A DNA stretch of 64,000 nucleotides from assembly GCA_041665605.1 (NCBI GenBank), contig JBAYIO010000013.1:1-64000 (forward strand), in the 5' to 3' direction. The DNA comes from CAIPAT01 sp041665605. Its GTDB lineage: Bacteria; Verrucomicrobiota; Lentisphaeria; Victivallales; Victivallaceae. A model generated the notes under the pieces. The model was not told the origin of the DNA. It made no database searches and worked only from the letters and a program-made list of their open reading frames with translations. Both the position numbers and the translations under genes were made by a program. Shown here one piece after another: positions 34,128-43,222 of this stretch; positions within the stretch are counted from its first letter, which is position 1, and every line of letters starts with the position of its first letter.

Positions 34128-35666
34128 ATGCTGGCAAAAACATTTTCCGCGGCGGTCATCGGAATCGACGCTTATATGGTGGAGGTGGAAGTCAACGCCA
34201 CCGGTTCCGGCGAACAGAATATTGTTTCCATTGTCGGGCTGCCCGATCCCGCCATCAAGGAAAGCCGCGACCGGGTGCGTTCGTCACTGCACAGTACCGG
34301 TTTCCCTCATCCGCATGGAGCCACGCTGGTTAATCTGGCCCCCGCCGACCTGAAAAAAGAAGGCGCGGCATTCGACCTGGCGATTGCGCTGGGGATGCTG
34401 GCCGCCACCGGCTATATTGACCGGACAAAACTGGCGAAAACTGCGGTCATCGGTGAACTGGCGCTGGACGGTTCTGTCCGCGCGGTCCGCGGCGCGCTGC
34501 CGGTTGCGGTAAAGGTCAGTTCCGAACCCGGGCTCGAAGCTTTGCTGGTGCCGCATTACAACGCCGAGGAGGCCGCGCTGGCCGCCGGAGGATTTCCAGT
34601 TTATCCGGTAGGATCTCTGCGGGAAGCAGTGGAATATTTCAATGAAGGCGGGCTGCTGCCGTACAAGGCGGATCTGCAAAGCTATATCCGCGCCGATAAC
34701 GGGCGCGATCCGGATTTCGCGGAAGTCAAAGGCCAGGCCATGGCCCGGCGCGCCCTGGAAATCGCCGCCGCCGGAGGCCATAACAGTCTGATGATCGGCC
34801 CGCCCGGCACCGGCAAAAGCATGATTGCCGCCCGGCTTGCCGGGATTCTGCCGCATATGACGCTGGAGGAGACGCTGGAAACCAGCCGGATTCATAGTGT
34901 GCTCGGCCTGCTATCTTCCGGACAGCCGCTGCTCAACCGCCGCCCGTTCCGTTCGCCGCACCATACCATCAGCGATGTCGGCCTGATCGGCGGCGGCAAG
35001 AACCCGTCGCCGGGCGAAATCAGCATGGCCCATAACGGGGTGCTGTTTCTCGACGAACTGCCGGAATTCAAAAGAAATGTCCTGGAAGTCCTGCGCCAGC
35101 CGCTGGAAAGCGGCCTGGTGAACGTGGCCCGCGCCGCCGGCAGTTTCACCTTTCCCGCCAAATTCATGCTGGTGGCGGCGATGAACCCGTGCCCTTGCGG
35201 CAGGATGAATCCGGCCCTCGGCTGCCGCTGCAAACCGAATGAAGTCAGAAAATACCGCGGGAAAATTTCCGGGCCGCTGCTTGACCGTATTGATCTGCAT
35301 GTGGAAGTCCCGCATCTTAGCCAGGAGGAGTTGCTGGCCGCGCCCAGCGGCGAACCCAGCGCTAAAATACTCGAACGCGTCAAGGCGGCAAGGACAGTCC
35401 AGGCGGAAAGATATTCCGGTCTCGGATTCTACTGCAATGCACACATGACCAGTAAAGACCTTCAACATTTCTGCCGCATCGGAGCCGGCGAGCAGATGCT
35501 GTTGCGCCATGCGATCAACGATTTTCATCTGAGCCCCCGCGCCTATGACCGGATACTGAAAGTTGCGCGCACCATTGCCGACCTCGTAAAGTCCACCGAT
35601 ATCGGCGAAGACCATCTGTTCGAAGCCATCAATTACAGAAATTTCGACCGCGGCGAAAGCTGGTAA
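34128..35666 (+). CDS. comM: YifB/ComM family magnesium-chelatase-like AAA+ ATPase
   Basis: 512 aa, standard length. The N-terminal domain (AVIGIDAYMVEVEVNATGSG, GLPDPAIKESRDRV) is the ChlI/Lon-S5-like part; MIGPPGTGKSMIAARLAG is Walker A at about 225 and GVLFLDELPEF Walker B. AMNPCPCG and LGCRC form a cysteine-rich loop, and the C-terminal Mg-chelatase helical domain follows. ComM is a helicase that helps branch migration in natural transformation; the wider family is common in bacteria, so presence does not prove competence. GAGAG precedes the ATG. The gene is convergent with the GT2 gene. Confidence 0.9.
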   Translation: MLAKTFSAAVIGIDAYMVEVEVNATGSGEQNIVSIVGLPDPAIKESRDRVRSSLHSTGFPHPHGATLVNLAPADLKKEGAAFDLAIALGMLAATGYIDRTKLAKTAVIGELALDGSVRAVRGALPVAVKVSSEPGLEALLVPHYNAEEAALAAGGFPVYPVGSLREAVEYFNEGGLLPYKADLQSYIRADNGRDPDFAEVKGQAMARRALEIAAAGGHNSLMIGPPGTGKSMIAARLAGILPHMTLEETLETSRIHSVLGLLSSGQPLLNRRPFRSPHHTISDVGLIGGGKNPSPGEISMAHNGVLFLDELPEFKRNVLEVLRQPLESGLVNVARAAGSFTFPAKFMLVAAMNPCPCGRMNPALGCRCKPNEVRKYRGKISGPLLDRIDLHVEVPHLSQEELLAAPSGEPSAKILERVKAARTVQAERYSGLGFYCNAHMTSKDLQHFCRIGAGEQMLLRHAINDFHLSPRAYDRILKVARTIADLVKSTDIGEDHLFEAINYRNFDRGESW

Positions 35667-35684
35667 TCGCAGCAATGCCTGAAT

Positions 35685-36401
35685 TCAATTAACAAAGTTT
35701 TTCAACCGGAACATGATGGTCTGGTATAGCACTTTGAATACGGTTGTCCAGGTGACGTCTTTGGCGTAGTATCCGGAACCGGGTTTGGCATGGTAGGAGT
35801 CTATTTGCAGTTCACACAGGGCGATCTGCCGGCGGCATGCTTCGCCGGAGATAATCAGGTTGGGAGCGTAGGTGTCGCCGGGGATCTTCTGAAAGATGTC
35901 CCGGAACGCATGACAGAACATGAGACGGCAGGGCGAATTGACGTCAAAAACGCCCCGGCCGAACAGGATTTTGATTATTATGCTGGAAATGGTGGAAATA
36001 ATAAAATGCTCAATTGTCAACGTCCGTTTTCTTCTGGCCAGGATGAAATAATACGTCCGGCGCATTCCCCACATCCGTCCGAAATTTTTAAAACTGGCAT
36101 CGCTGCCGGAGTCAGTCAGGAAAATCCATTTTGCATCGGAATTTTCGCGGCAGCCCAGCAATGAAGTCGGGCCGTGTCCTGTCCGGCTCTGGAAATGCGG
36201 AATTATTTTAGGATTGGCGGCAGCCAGTTCTTTGAGAATTTTCGGAGTATCATCGCCGGAGCCGTCATCGTAAATATGAAATTCGTAGTTAATATCAAGC
36301 TGTTTCAGCAGATATTCCCAGTCCGTTACGGTCTGCCGGATTATCCCCTGTTCATTGTACACCGGCATAACCAGCGCCAGCTCCACTATATTTTTATCCA
36401 T
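35685..36401 (-). CDS. Family 2 glycosyltransferase
   Basis: 238 aa from the ATG at 36401 (GGGAG 8 nt before; a longer frame to 36425 lacks one). LALVMPVYNEQGIIRQTV is the GT2 nucleotide-sugar-binding start, and IYDDGSGDDT carries the first Asp motif. The expected DxD is seen as TDSGSD at about 97-102, a weakened form. The C-terminal part is short, with hydrophobic stretches around residues 130-145. It probably transfers a sugar in the cytoplasm or at the inner membrane. It lies 31 nt downstream of the NamZ-like gene and may share its transcript. Confidence 0.75.
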   Translation of the reverse strand: MDKNIVELALVMPVYNEQGIIRQTVTDWEYLLKQLDINYEFHIYDDGSGDDTPKILKELAAANPKIIPHFQSRTGHGPTSLLGCRENSDAKWIFLTDSGSDASFKNFGRMWGMRRTYYFILARRKRTLTIEHFIISTISSIIIKILFGRGVFDVNSPCRLMFCHAFRDIFQKIPGDTYAPNLIISGEACRRQIALCELQIDSYHAKPGSGYYAKDVTWTTVFKVLYQTIMFRLKNFVN

Positions 36402-36432
36402 ATCCTGTACTCCCGGGTTCAGCATTCCCGCT

Positions 36433-37677
36433 TCATTTGTATATTTTATACTGGCCGGCTTTTGCCTTGAAATTATTTAAAGGCTTATCCCAGGCGGCGA
36501 CGATGGTTTTATAATTTTCCCCGGCCATGACCATTTCTCTGACCTTGGCCGTGCCGATGGCTTTATCAAAGGCGGTAAATTTATCCGGCTGCCATTTAAA
36601 ATCTTTTGAATAGTATTTCTGAAGGTAGCAGAGGATGGCGATTGATGCCACAATCGGGCGGCAGTTGGTATCGGTGACCGAGATTCTGACGCCGTGAATC
36701 AGCTTCCCGGCCATGAAACCTTTACCCGGCACATAGCTGAACGGGATAAACCTGATTCCGGGAATCTTCTGAGCGGTGAGGTAGGTTGCCATGTGTTCGG
36801 AATCAATCCAGGGCGCGGCAATGATTTCAAACGGCGCAAATCCCAGTCCGATATTGGTCTGGCCCAGCGTGCCGATGGTTCCGGTCATGCAGTATCCCTG
36901 CGCTGAACGCGGCGTGGGCACATTCGGGGAGGTTGGCACCCAGGGCAGACCGGTTTCCGCCCAGGTCATGTCGCGGCGGTAGTTGATCATCGGGACCACA
37001 TACAGTTTGCAGTTGATATTGTGTTCCTTGTTCAGATACCTTGCCAGTTCGCCGGCGGTCAGCCCGTAACAGTATGGAATCGGGTAGAGCCCGATGAAGG
37101 AGCGGAATTTGTTTTCAATGATCGGGCCGTCTGCGGACTCCGCCCCCATGGGGTTGGGCACATCCAGCACGATGAACGGCTTTCCGGCGGCGGCGCATGC
37201 CCGCATGCATTCGGCCATGTGCCAGATATAGGTATAGGAACGGCAGCCAATATCCTGGATGTTGTAAATCAGCACGTCGATTTTATCCAGCGCCTCCTTG
37301 GTCGGCCGGTGATCCTTGCCGCCATGCAGCGAATAGACCATCAGCCCGGTTTTCGGGTCGCGGATGTTGCCGAAATTCTCGCCGGCCTTGATATCGCCGC
37401 GGATGCCGTGCTCCGGCGCGAACAGTACCTGCAGATTTATTTTCGGATTCGCCTTGAACAGATCAACCGATGCCTGCTTGTTCGAGTTGATGCCGGTCTG
37501 GTTGGTCAGCAGTCCAACCCGCTTGCCTTTAACCAGATCAGTATGCTGTTCCAGAAAAACTTCCAATCCGTTCGTGACTTTCCCGTCAACATTGCCCATC
37601 ATCAGGATGCATCCCGCGGCCAGAAACATCTTCAAAGACAGCCTGCCGCCTTTGCATGCAACTTTATACCAATCCAT
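36433..37677 (-). CDS. DUF1343 / NamZ-like exo-beta-N-acetylmuramidase, secreted
   Basis: 414 aa. A signal-type N-terminus (SLKMFLAAGCILMMGNVDG) precedes the DUF1343 domain: GKRVGLLTNQTGI, FAPEHGIRGD, YSLHGGKDHRPT, NIQDIGCRSYTYIW, LDVPNPMGAESADGP and PSPNVPTP-like PTSPNVPTPRSA. These are the strongest NamZ/YbbC signatures. NamZ removes terminal N-acetylmuramic acid from peptidoglycan fragments. Here it may serve cell-wall recycling or scavenging outside the cytoplasm. AAGGA precedes the ATG. The gene pairs with the GT2 gene downstream. Confidence 0.85.
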   Translation of the reverse strand: MDWYKVACKGGRLSLKMFLAAGCILMMGNVDGKVTNGLEVFLEQHTDLVKGKRVGLLTNQTGINSNKQASVDLFKANPKINLQVLFAPEHGIRGDIKAGENFGNIRDPKTGLMVYSLHGGKDHRPTKEALDKIDVLIYNIQDIGCRSYTYIWHMAECMRACAAAGKPFIVLDVPNPMGAESADGPIIENKFRSFIGLYPIPYCYGLTAGELARYLNKEHNINCKLYVVPMINYRRDMTWAETGLPWVPTSPNVPTPRSAQGYCMTGTIGTLGQTNIGLGFAPFEIIAAPWIDSEHMATYLTAQKIPGIRFIPFSYVPGKGFMAGKLIHGVRISVTDTNCRPIVASIAILCYLQKYYSKDFKWQPDKFTAFDKAIGTAKVREMVMAGENYKTIVAAWDKPLNNFKAKAGQYKIYK

Positions 37678-37858
37678 ACATATCCTTATTCTGCATTGTT
37701 TAAATGATAAAAAAACTTACATGACAATCTTGAAGATTTCCATTCATGATGCTATCTTAATAGACTTTTTTTAATATGAAGGCTTCAGGCCCCACTTTCA
37801 TTAGTGCTTGACACCTGTAGCCGGATAAACATGAACTCTTAACAAATAGGAGCAAGGG

Positions 37859-38464
37859 ATGGCAACTGCAAGTCAGGCGAAACACAAATTCTGTCGCAGA
37901 ATCGGACAGTGCGTTTGGAGTGATCCAAAATGTCCGAGCGCGAAACGCCCGTACCCCGCGGGGCAGCACGGCAAAACCGGCCGTAAAAAGAAACTTTCCG
38001 GATTCGGTGAACTGATGATGGAAAAACAGAAACTCCGCGCTCATTACGCAATTTCTGAAAAACAGCTTGTGCTCGCTTTTCATAAAGCGAAACAAGGCGA
38101 AGGCAAGACCAACGAAAAGCTGATCCGCAGCATTGAACAGCGTTTGGACGCGTTCCTCTATCGTTCAGGTTTCGCTCCGACCATTTTCGCGGCAAAGCAG
38201 TTTATCACTCATGGACATATCATGGTTGACGGCCACAAAGTTGACCGTCCATCATACCAGATGAAAGAAGGCCAGAGCGTTACCATTAACGCCGAAAAGT
38301 CTCCTGCCATTGCGGAAATTGCCAAGAAAACCAATTCTACCGTTCCCGGCTATATCATGGTCGAGACCGAAGCATTGAAAGCCACGCTCGTGCGCACTCC
38401 GGAAATCTCCGAGATTCCGGTCAACGCCAATATCATGAGCGTCGTCGAGTACTACGCCCGCTAA
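37859..38464 (+). CDS. rpsD: 30S ribosomal protein S4
   Basis: 201 aa, full length. It binds 16S rRNA early in 30S assembly. Residues 12-25 contain three Cys (C12, C18, C25), a partial form of the zinc-binding uS4 N-terminus. The S4 RNA-binding domain (LDAFLYRSGFAPTIFAAKQF, VDGHKVDRPSY) lies at about 95-155. The gene stands alone, apart from the usual S13-S11-S4-alpha operon, and is followed by its own terminator. AGGAG lies 6 nt before the ATG. TTGACA at 37808-37813 may be its -35 box; the -10 is unclear. Confidence 0.95.
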   Translation: MATASQAKHKFCRRIGQCVWSDPKCPSAKRPYPAGQHGKTGRKKKLSGFGELMMEKQKLRAHYAISEKQLVLAFHKAKQGEGKTNEKLIRSIEQRLDAFLYRSGFAPTIFAAKQFITHGHIMVDGHKVDRPSYQMKEGQSVTINAEKSPAIAEIAKKTNSTVPGYIMVETEALKATLVRTPEISEIPVNANIMSVVEYYAR

Positions 38465-38487
38465 TCTGAAATTTATCAGAAGCATTC

Positions 38488-38522
38488 AAACCCGGAGCCT
38501 TCAAAAGCCCCGGGTTTTTTCT
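38488..38522 (+). terminator. rpsD terminator
   Basis: AAACCCGG (38488-38495) pairs with CCGGGTTT (38510-38517), followed by more T residues, 23 nt after the rpsD stop. A second perfect hairpin, TATTACCG/CGGTAATA at 38535-38557, follows without a T-run and lies before the end of the convergent RND gene. Confidence 0.85.
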
Positions 38523-38609
38523 TGCCGTAATATTTATTACCGTTGTTCCCGGTAATAATCGATAGCCTGCCGTAACGTATATTAAGCCATTGATTCCTGC
38601 TTTTCTTCT

Positions 38610-41600
38610 TCAGCAGCATGATCTCTTTTTGTACAACTTTGTACGAAGATGTTCAAGGCAGACATAGAAAACGGGTGTAACGAACAAGGTCAGCAACTGC
38701 GAGAAGAGCAGGCCGCCGACCATGGTAACGCCCAGCGGTTGACGGGATTCGCCGCCGCCGCCGAGCCCTATGGCAATCGGAATGCCGGCCATGATTGCCG
38801 CCGCCGTGGTCATCATAATCGGGCGGAAGCGGACCAGGCACGCCTGGATGATCGCCTCTTTCGGAGTTTTGCCCTCATTCTGCTGAGCCGAAATGGCGAA
38901 GTCAATCATCATAATGCCGTTTTTCTTGACAATGCCGACCAGCATGATAATACCGATAAAACCGTAAAGGGAAAGTTCGATATTGCAGATCAGAAGCGAC
39001 AGCAGCGCGCCGAATCCGGCAAACGGCAATGCCGTCAGAATAGTAATCGGGTGAATATAATCTTCATATAGGATGCCGAGGATGATGTATATGACCAGAA
39101 TGGTTACGGCCAGCAGTACCAGCATTCCGCTCATCGAATCCTTAAATGCCTGCGCCGTACCCTGGAAATATGCGGAAACGGATGACGGAAGAATTGCGCC
39201 GATCCGTGATTCAACTTTCTCCACGGCCTGACTGAGCGAACAGCCGGGTTTCAAATTGAAGGAAATAGTCACGGAAGGCAGTTGTCCGGAATGATTCACC
39301 GACAGAATGCCGGCGACTTGTTTCATTTCGACAAGATCGGCAAGGGGAACGAGACTGCCGTTACTGGAGCGGACATACAGCAGCGACAGCGCATTCTGAT
39401 CATAGCGGAAAGAGTCTTTGAGTTCGAGCAGGACGCTATACTGGTCATCAGTGCCGTAAATGGTGGAGATATCGTGGGGGCCGAACGCATTATATAACGA
39501 GCTTTGTATCTGTTCCGCCTGTATTCCCAGCAGCGCGGCCTTGTCGCGGTTGATATTCAAATTAAGCTGCGGATTGGTAATCTGGAGGTCGCTGGTGACA
39601 TCCTCCAGTTCAGGAAACAGGCGCATGGCCTTTTCCGCTTTCTGGCCAGCGGCGTAGAGTTCGGTAATGTTGGGGCTCAGCAGGGTATATTGGTACTGTG
39701 ATTTAGTGCTGCGTCCTCCAAGATTGATGACCGGTGGATTCATCAGGAAACTTTTGATGCCCGGAATAACCGCCAGCCTGGGTTTTAAATCAGCCAGGAT
39801 GCGGGCCGCCGTGCGTTTACGGTCGGCGCGTGGTTTCAGGCGCAGCATGAGCATCCCGGTATTGCCGTCGCAGCGGGACATGACGGCTTCGACGTCAGGG
39901 TCCTGACGGATGATTTCGGCGACCAGATACTGCTGTTTTTTCAATTCCTCAAAAGAAACACCCTGCGCGGCTTCGGTTCTTCCTCGCAGTAAATTCATAT
40001 CCTCCTCAGGCATAAAGCCTTTGGGCATAATAATAAACAAGCCGATGGTTGCGGCGAGGACGATGACAGAAAAAGCAATGGTCAGTTTCCAGCGCTTGAT
40101 GCACCATGTGAGGCTTTGTTCGTAAAGTCCGAGCATTCCAGCGGCGGCGCCGTTTTTTACCGGAACGTCAGCCGCGTGTTCATGGATCATCTGCTTCTTC
40201 AGGAAACGGCTGGCCAGCATCGGGATAAGGGTTAACGATACAATCCCGGAAATCAGCACCGCCGCCGCGATAACGACACCGAATTCCCGGAAGAACCGGC
40301 CGATGATGCCGCTCATAAACATGACAGGAATGAATACTGCCGCCAGCGATAAGGTCATGGAAATCACGGTGAAGAAAATCTCGGCGGAACCGTCAATGGC
40401 GGACTGCCGCACGGATTTGCCCATTTCCGCATGACGGAAAATATTTTCGAGTACCACAATTGCGTCATCAACGATGAATCCGATGGACAGCGTCAGCGCC
40501 ATGAGCGACAGGTTGTCGAGGCTGTAGCCGAACAAATACATGATGATAAAAGTGCCCAGCACCGACATCGGCAACGTGAGACTCGGAATGATTGTCGCGC
40601 GAATATTGCGCAGAAACAGGAATATCACCAGCACCACCAGCAACAGCGTCAGAACCATAGTGAATTCAACGTCGTGAATTGAACTCTGGATAGTTTCTGA
40701 ACGGTCTATCAGCTTAACCATCTGGACTGACGCGGGAAGCTGTTTGGAGAGTTCCGGGAGTACGGCTTTGACGCTTTCAGCGACCGCCACGGTGTTGGAG
40801 CCCGGCTGGCGCATAACGGTCAGTACGATGGCGCTGGTCTGTCCGTCCGGAGAAGCGCACCAGGCCGCTACTTTATTATTTTCGACGCTGTCGTAAACCT
40901 CGGCGACATCCTGGAGTCTGACCGGCGCTCCGTTGCGATAGCAGATAACAATGCGCTTGAAAGCGTCAGCATTGAGCAACTGTCCGTTGGTTTGAATGAC
41001 CAGCGAAGTATGATGCCCGTCCAATGCGCCGGTTGGCTGGTTGACATTGGCGGATGAAATGGCCGTTTGGACTTCGTCGATGCCTAACTGCCATGCGGAA
41101 AGCAGTTTCGGGTCGAGCTGGATGCGCACCGCATATTTTTGCGAACCCCAGACCTGGACTTCAGCAACTCCGTCGATGGTGGAAAGCCGTTGCGAAATCA
41201 CCGTCTGGGCATAATAATCCAGCATTGACATCGGCAGGGTTTTGCTGGTCAGCGCCAGATAGAGAATCGGCATGTCGCTGGGATTGACTTTTCTGTAGGA
41301 CGGCGGGGTGGTCATGTCTGCCGGCAATTTCGATATGGTCTGCGAAATGGCCGACTGTACATCCTGGGCGACCGCATCAATGTCCCGTTCCAGTTTGAAT
41401 TGCAGGGTGATGGAGGTCTCGCCCAGAATACTGGTTGAAGTCATCATATCCAGGCCGGCAATTGATGAAAATTTCTTTTCCAGCGGCGTCGCAACCGAAG
41501 ATGCCATTGTCTCCGGACCTGCTCCCGGAAGATTCGCTCTGACTGTGATCATGGGGAAATCCACATTCGGCAGATCGTTTACCGGCAGTTTGGAAAAAGA

Positions 41601-41681
41601 CATTATGCCGAAAATAATCAACCCGCAAGTCAATAGCGAGGTCATTACCGGACGCTTGATAAAAAAGGTTGAAAGATTCAT
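38610..41681 (-). CDS. RND-family efflux transporter, inner-membrane subunit (AcrB/MdtB-like)
   Basis: 1023 aa, normal length. The N-terminus FFIKRPVMTSLLTCGLIIFG is typical of the HAE1 family of proton-driven drug exporters. TM4 has GFIVDDAIVVLENIFRH with the Asp pair of the proton relay. Large periplasmic loops lie at about 35-330 and 550-850, and a second six-helix bundle ends the protein. The adaptor gene ends 9 nt upstream. No TolC-like outer-membrane channel is encoded beside it, so one must come from elsewhere. The substrate is not predictable. Confidence 0.92.
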   Translation of the reverse strand: MNLSTFFIKRPVMTSLLTCGLIIFGIMSFSKLPVNDLPNVDFPMITVRANLPGAGPETMASSVATPLEKKFSSIAGLDMMTSTSILGETSITLQFKLERDIDAVAQDVQSAISQTISKLPADMTTPPSYRKVNPSDMPILYLALTSKTLPMSMLDYYAQTVISQRLSTIDGVAEVQVWGSQKYAVRIQLDPKLLSAWQLGIDEVQTAISSANVNQPTGALDGHHTSLVIQTNGQLLNADAFKRIVICYRNGAPVRLQDVAEVYDSVENNKVAAWCASPDGQTSAIVLTVMRQPGSNTVAVAESVKAVLPELSKQLPASVQMVKLIDRSETIQSSIHDVEFTMVLTLLLVVLVIFLFLRNIRATIIPSLTLPMSVLGTFIIMYLFGYSLDNLSLMALTLSIGFIVDDAIVVLENIFRHAEMGKSVRQSAIDGSAEIFFTVISMTLSLAAVFIPVMFMSGIIGRFFREFGVVIAAAVLISGIVSLTLIPMLASRFLKKQMIHEHAADVPVKNGAAAGMLGLYEQSLTWCIKRWKLTIAFSVIVLAATIGLFIIMPKGFMPEEDMNLLRGRTEAAQGVSFEELKKQQYLVAEIIRQDPDVEAVMSRCDGNTGMLMLRLKPRADRKRTAARILADLKPRLAVIPGIKSFLMNPPVINLGGRSTKSQYQYTLLSPNITELYAAGQKAEKAMRLFPELEDVTSDLQITNPQLNLNINRDKAALLGIQAEQIQSSLYNAFGPHDISTIYGTDDQYSVLLELKDSFRYDQNALSLLYVRSSNGSLVPLADLVEMKQVAGILSVNHSGQLPSVTISFNLKPGCSLSQAVEKVESRIGAILPSSVSAYFQGTAQAFKDSMSGMLVLLAVTILVIYIILGILYEDYIHPITILTALPFAGFGALLSLLICNIELSLYGFIGIIMLVGIVKKNGIMMIDFAISAQQNEGKTPKEAIIQACLVRFRPIMMTTAAAIMAGIPIAIGLGGGGESRQPLGVTMVGGLLFSQLLTLFVTPVFYVCLEHLRTKLYKKRSCC

Positions 41682-41690
41682 AGTTTAAAC

Positions 41691-42896
41691 TCAAGGCTTT
41701 GCGGTAACGGACGTTTGGGATTCTGTTCCGGCTGTTCCGCCGGTTTTATTGCTGCTCTCGTTTTTCGCGGAAGCCGGCGGCACACCCTTGTCAGGTTCGT
41801 AAATCCGGGCCCCGGGATAGAGGCGGACCTGTCCGCTGGTAACGATTTTTTCATTACCGTTAAGTCCTTCGAGAATGATGGTTTCATCATTCAGGGTGCG
41901 TCCTGCTTTTACCGGGTGATACTCCGCTGTGCTGTCAGGCTTGACGATGAAAACATAACTGCCGTCCTGTCCTTTGGATACCGCTTGCGACGGCACTACA
42001 ACACAATTCTTTTCCACCGTCAGGGTCAATGTCACATTGACGAACTGGCCCGGCCAGAACTGGATATCCGCGTTGGAAAACGTCGCTTTCAGCTTGACCG
42101 TTCCCGATGTTGGATTGACCACACTGTCAATAAATGTGAGTTTCCCGTCCGCTTCAGCCCCGCCCGCCACAGGAACCTGGGCGTGAACTGTCAATTGACT
42201 ATGTTTGAAGAAATGCTGAATTGCCGGAAGATTCAACTGCGGCGGCGCAAAGACCACATAGATCGGTTTGAGCTGGACCAGCTCAATTACATTGACGTCA
42301 TTGGCTTTTACCACAGTGCCTTCATAAACCAGAATATCGCCGGTCCGTCCGTCAATCGGAGCTTTGATCGTGCAATATTCCAGATTAAGCTGAGCATTCT
42401 TGACCGCAGCCTCGGAAGAGGAAACCTGGGCCCGCTGGGATTCAGCCTGGGCCCGCATTGATTTCGTGGAATTTGTATCCATGGCGCTGGATGCCAGCAG
42501 ACGTTCTTTCATTTCCGCCTGACGGATAAAATCTTCCAGCAGAATCTTGTCTTTAGACAGAGTCGCCTGACATTGCTGCAGCACGGCTTCAAAGGGACGC
42601 TTGTCAATCTCCAGCAGCACATCGCCTTTTTTTACATAATCGCCTGGTTTGGTAAGAAAACGGCTGATCTGTCCGGAGACCATGGTTTTAACCGGAATTT
42701 GAGAATATGCCTCAACCTTGCCGAAAGTATTGATTTGCAGCGGCATGTCTTTGACTCTCGCCCGTTCGACCGTCACCGGCACCGGCGGCAGTTCACGAAC
42801 TTTTTCCTTTTTGGCGCAGCCTGCCGCCAACAGCAGTGCCGATAACAGCATGACCCGCAGCGTCAACACTCCGCAGATCGCATTTTTTAGTTTCAT
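41691..42896 (-). CDS. RND efflux periplasmic adaptor (membrane fusion protein), lipoprotein
   Basis: 401 aa from the ATG at 42896 (an in-frame ATG at 42911 is also possible; neither has a strong ribosome site). The signal ends LLLAAGC with Cys27 as lipid anchor. PVKTMVSGQISRF and KPGDYVKKGDVLLEID are the lipoyl half-motif, and a coiled hairpin lies at about 100-160 (rich in A/Q/E/R). YCTIKAPIDGRTGDI closes the lipoyl domain, then beta-barrel and membrane-proximal domains follow. A Ser/Thr/Asn-rich tail ends the protein. It bridges the RND pump and an outer-membrane channel. It is first in the operon after the promoter at 42950. Confidence 0.92.
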   Translation of the reverse strand: MKLKNAICGVLTLRVMLLSALLLAAGCAKKEKVRELPPVPVTVERARVKDMPLQINTFGKVEAYSQIPVKTMVSGQISRFLTKPGDYVKKGDVLLEIDKRPFEAVLQQCQATLSKDKILLEDFIRQAEMKERLLASSAMDTNSTKSMRAQAESQRAQVSSSEAAVKNAQLNLEYCTIKAPIDGRTGDILVYEGTVVKANDVNVIELVQLKPIYVVFAPPQLNLPAIQHFFKHSQLTVHAQVPVAGGAEADGKLTFIDSVVNPTSGTVKLKATFSNADIQFWPGQFVNVTLTLTVEKNCVVVPSQAVSKGQDGSYVFIVKPDSTAEYHPVKAGRTLNDETIILEGLNGNEKIVTSGQVRLYPGARIYEPDKGVPPASAKNESSNKTGGTAGTESQTSVTAKP

Positions 42897-42949
42897 AATA
42901 AATACTTTCATTCCAGAATTTTTAATATCAAAACATAGACTCAGCAAAC

Positions 42950-42978
42950 AATATATCTTGCATTGTTAAAGCCTTCAA
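42950..42978 (-). promoter_or_regulatory. Promoter for the RND adaptor-pump operon
   Basis: Read on the minus strand: TTGAAG (42978-42973), a 17-nt spacer and TATATT (42955-42950), about 50 nt before the adaptor start. Good match to sigma70 spacing. Confidence 0.5.
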
Positions 42979-42994
42979 CCGTAACAATGCAGGC

Positions 42995-43028
42995 AACAGG
43001 CCGGGGGGAATAAAACCGCAGGCCTGTT
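42995..43028. repeat. Long-loop hairpin
   Basis: AACAGGCC (42995-43002) pairs perfectly with GGCCTGTT (43021-43028) around 18 nt. It lies in the gap 42979-43222, upstream of the RND promoter and downstream of the M55 gene. There is no T-run on either strand, so it is not a classic terminator. The rest of the gap is AT-rich with no gene. Confidence 0.35.
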
Positions 43029-43222
43029 TACGACAATATTATTGATAGTCGTGTTAAATCGTCTTTTAGTTACGTTTCAACTAAAATTATAGCCATAATT
43101 ATTGATAACAAGCACGAAAAGAAGGCGTGGAAGTGATGAGAGAACGTTGATTTCTGCAGAAAATGCTATTAACCGGTCACTAGATCTCACGGGTTGTTGA
43201 TTCGCAATTGTGGATTCCAGCA

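Noticed and set aside
37808..37835. Promoter for rpsD
   Set aside because: TTGACA is perfect but no acceptable -10 lies 16-18 nt away, so it is only mentioned in the rpsD entry.
38535..38557. Terminator for the RND operon
   Set aside because: The hairpin is perfect but has no T-run on the minus strand.
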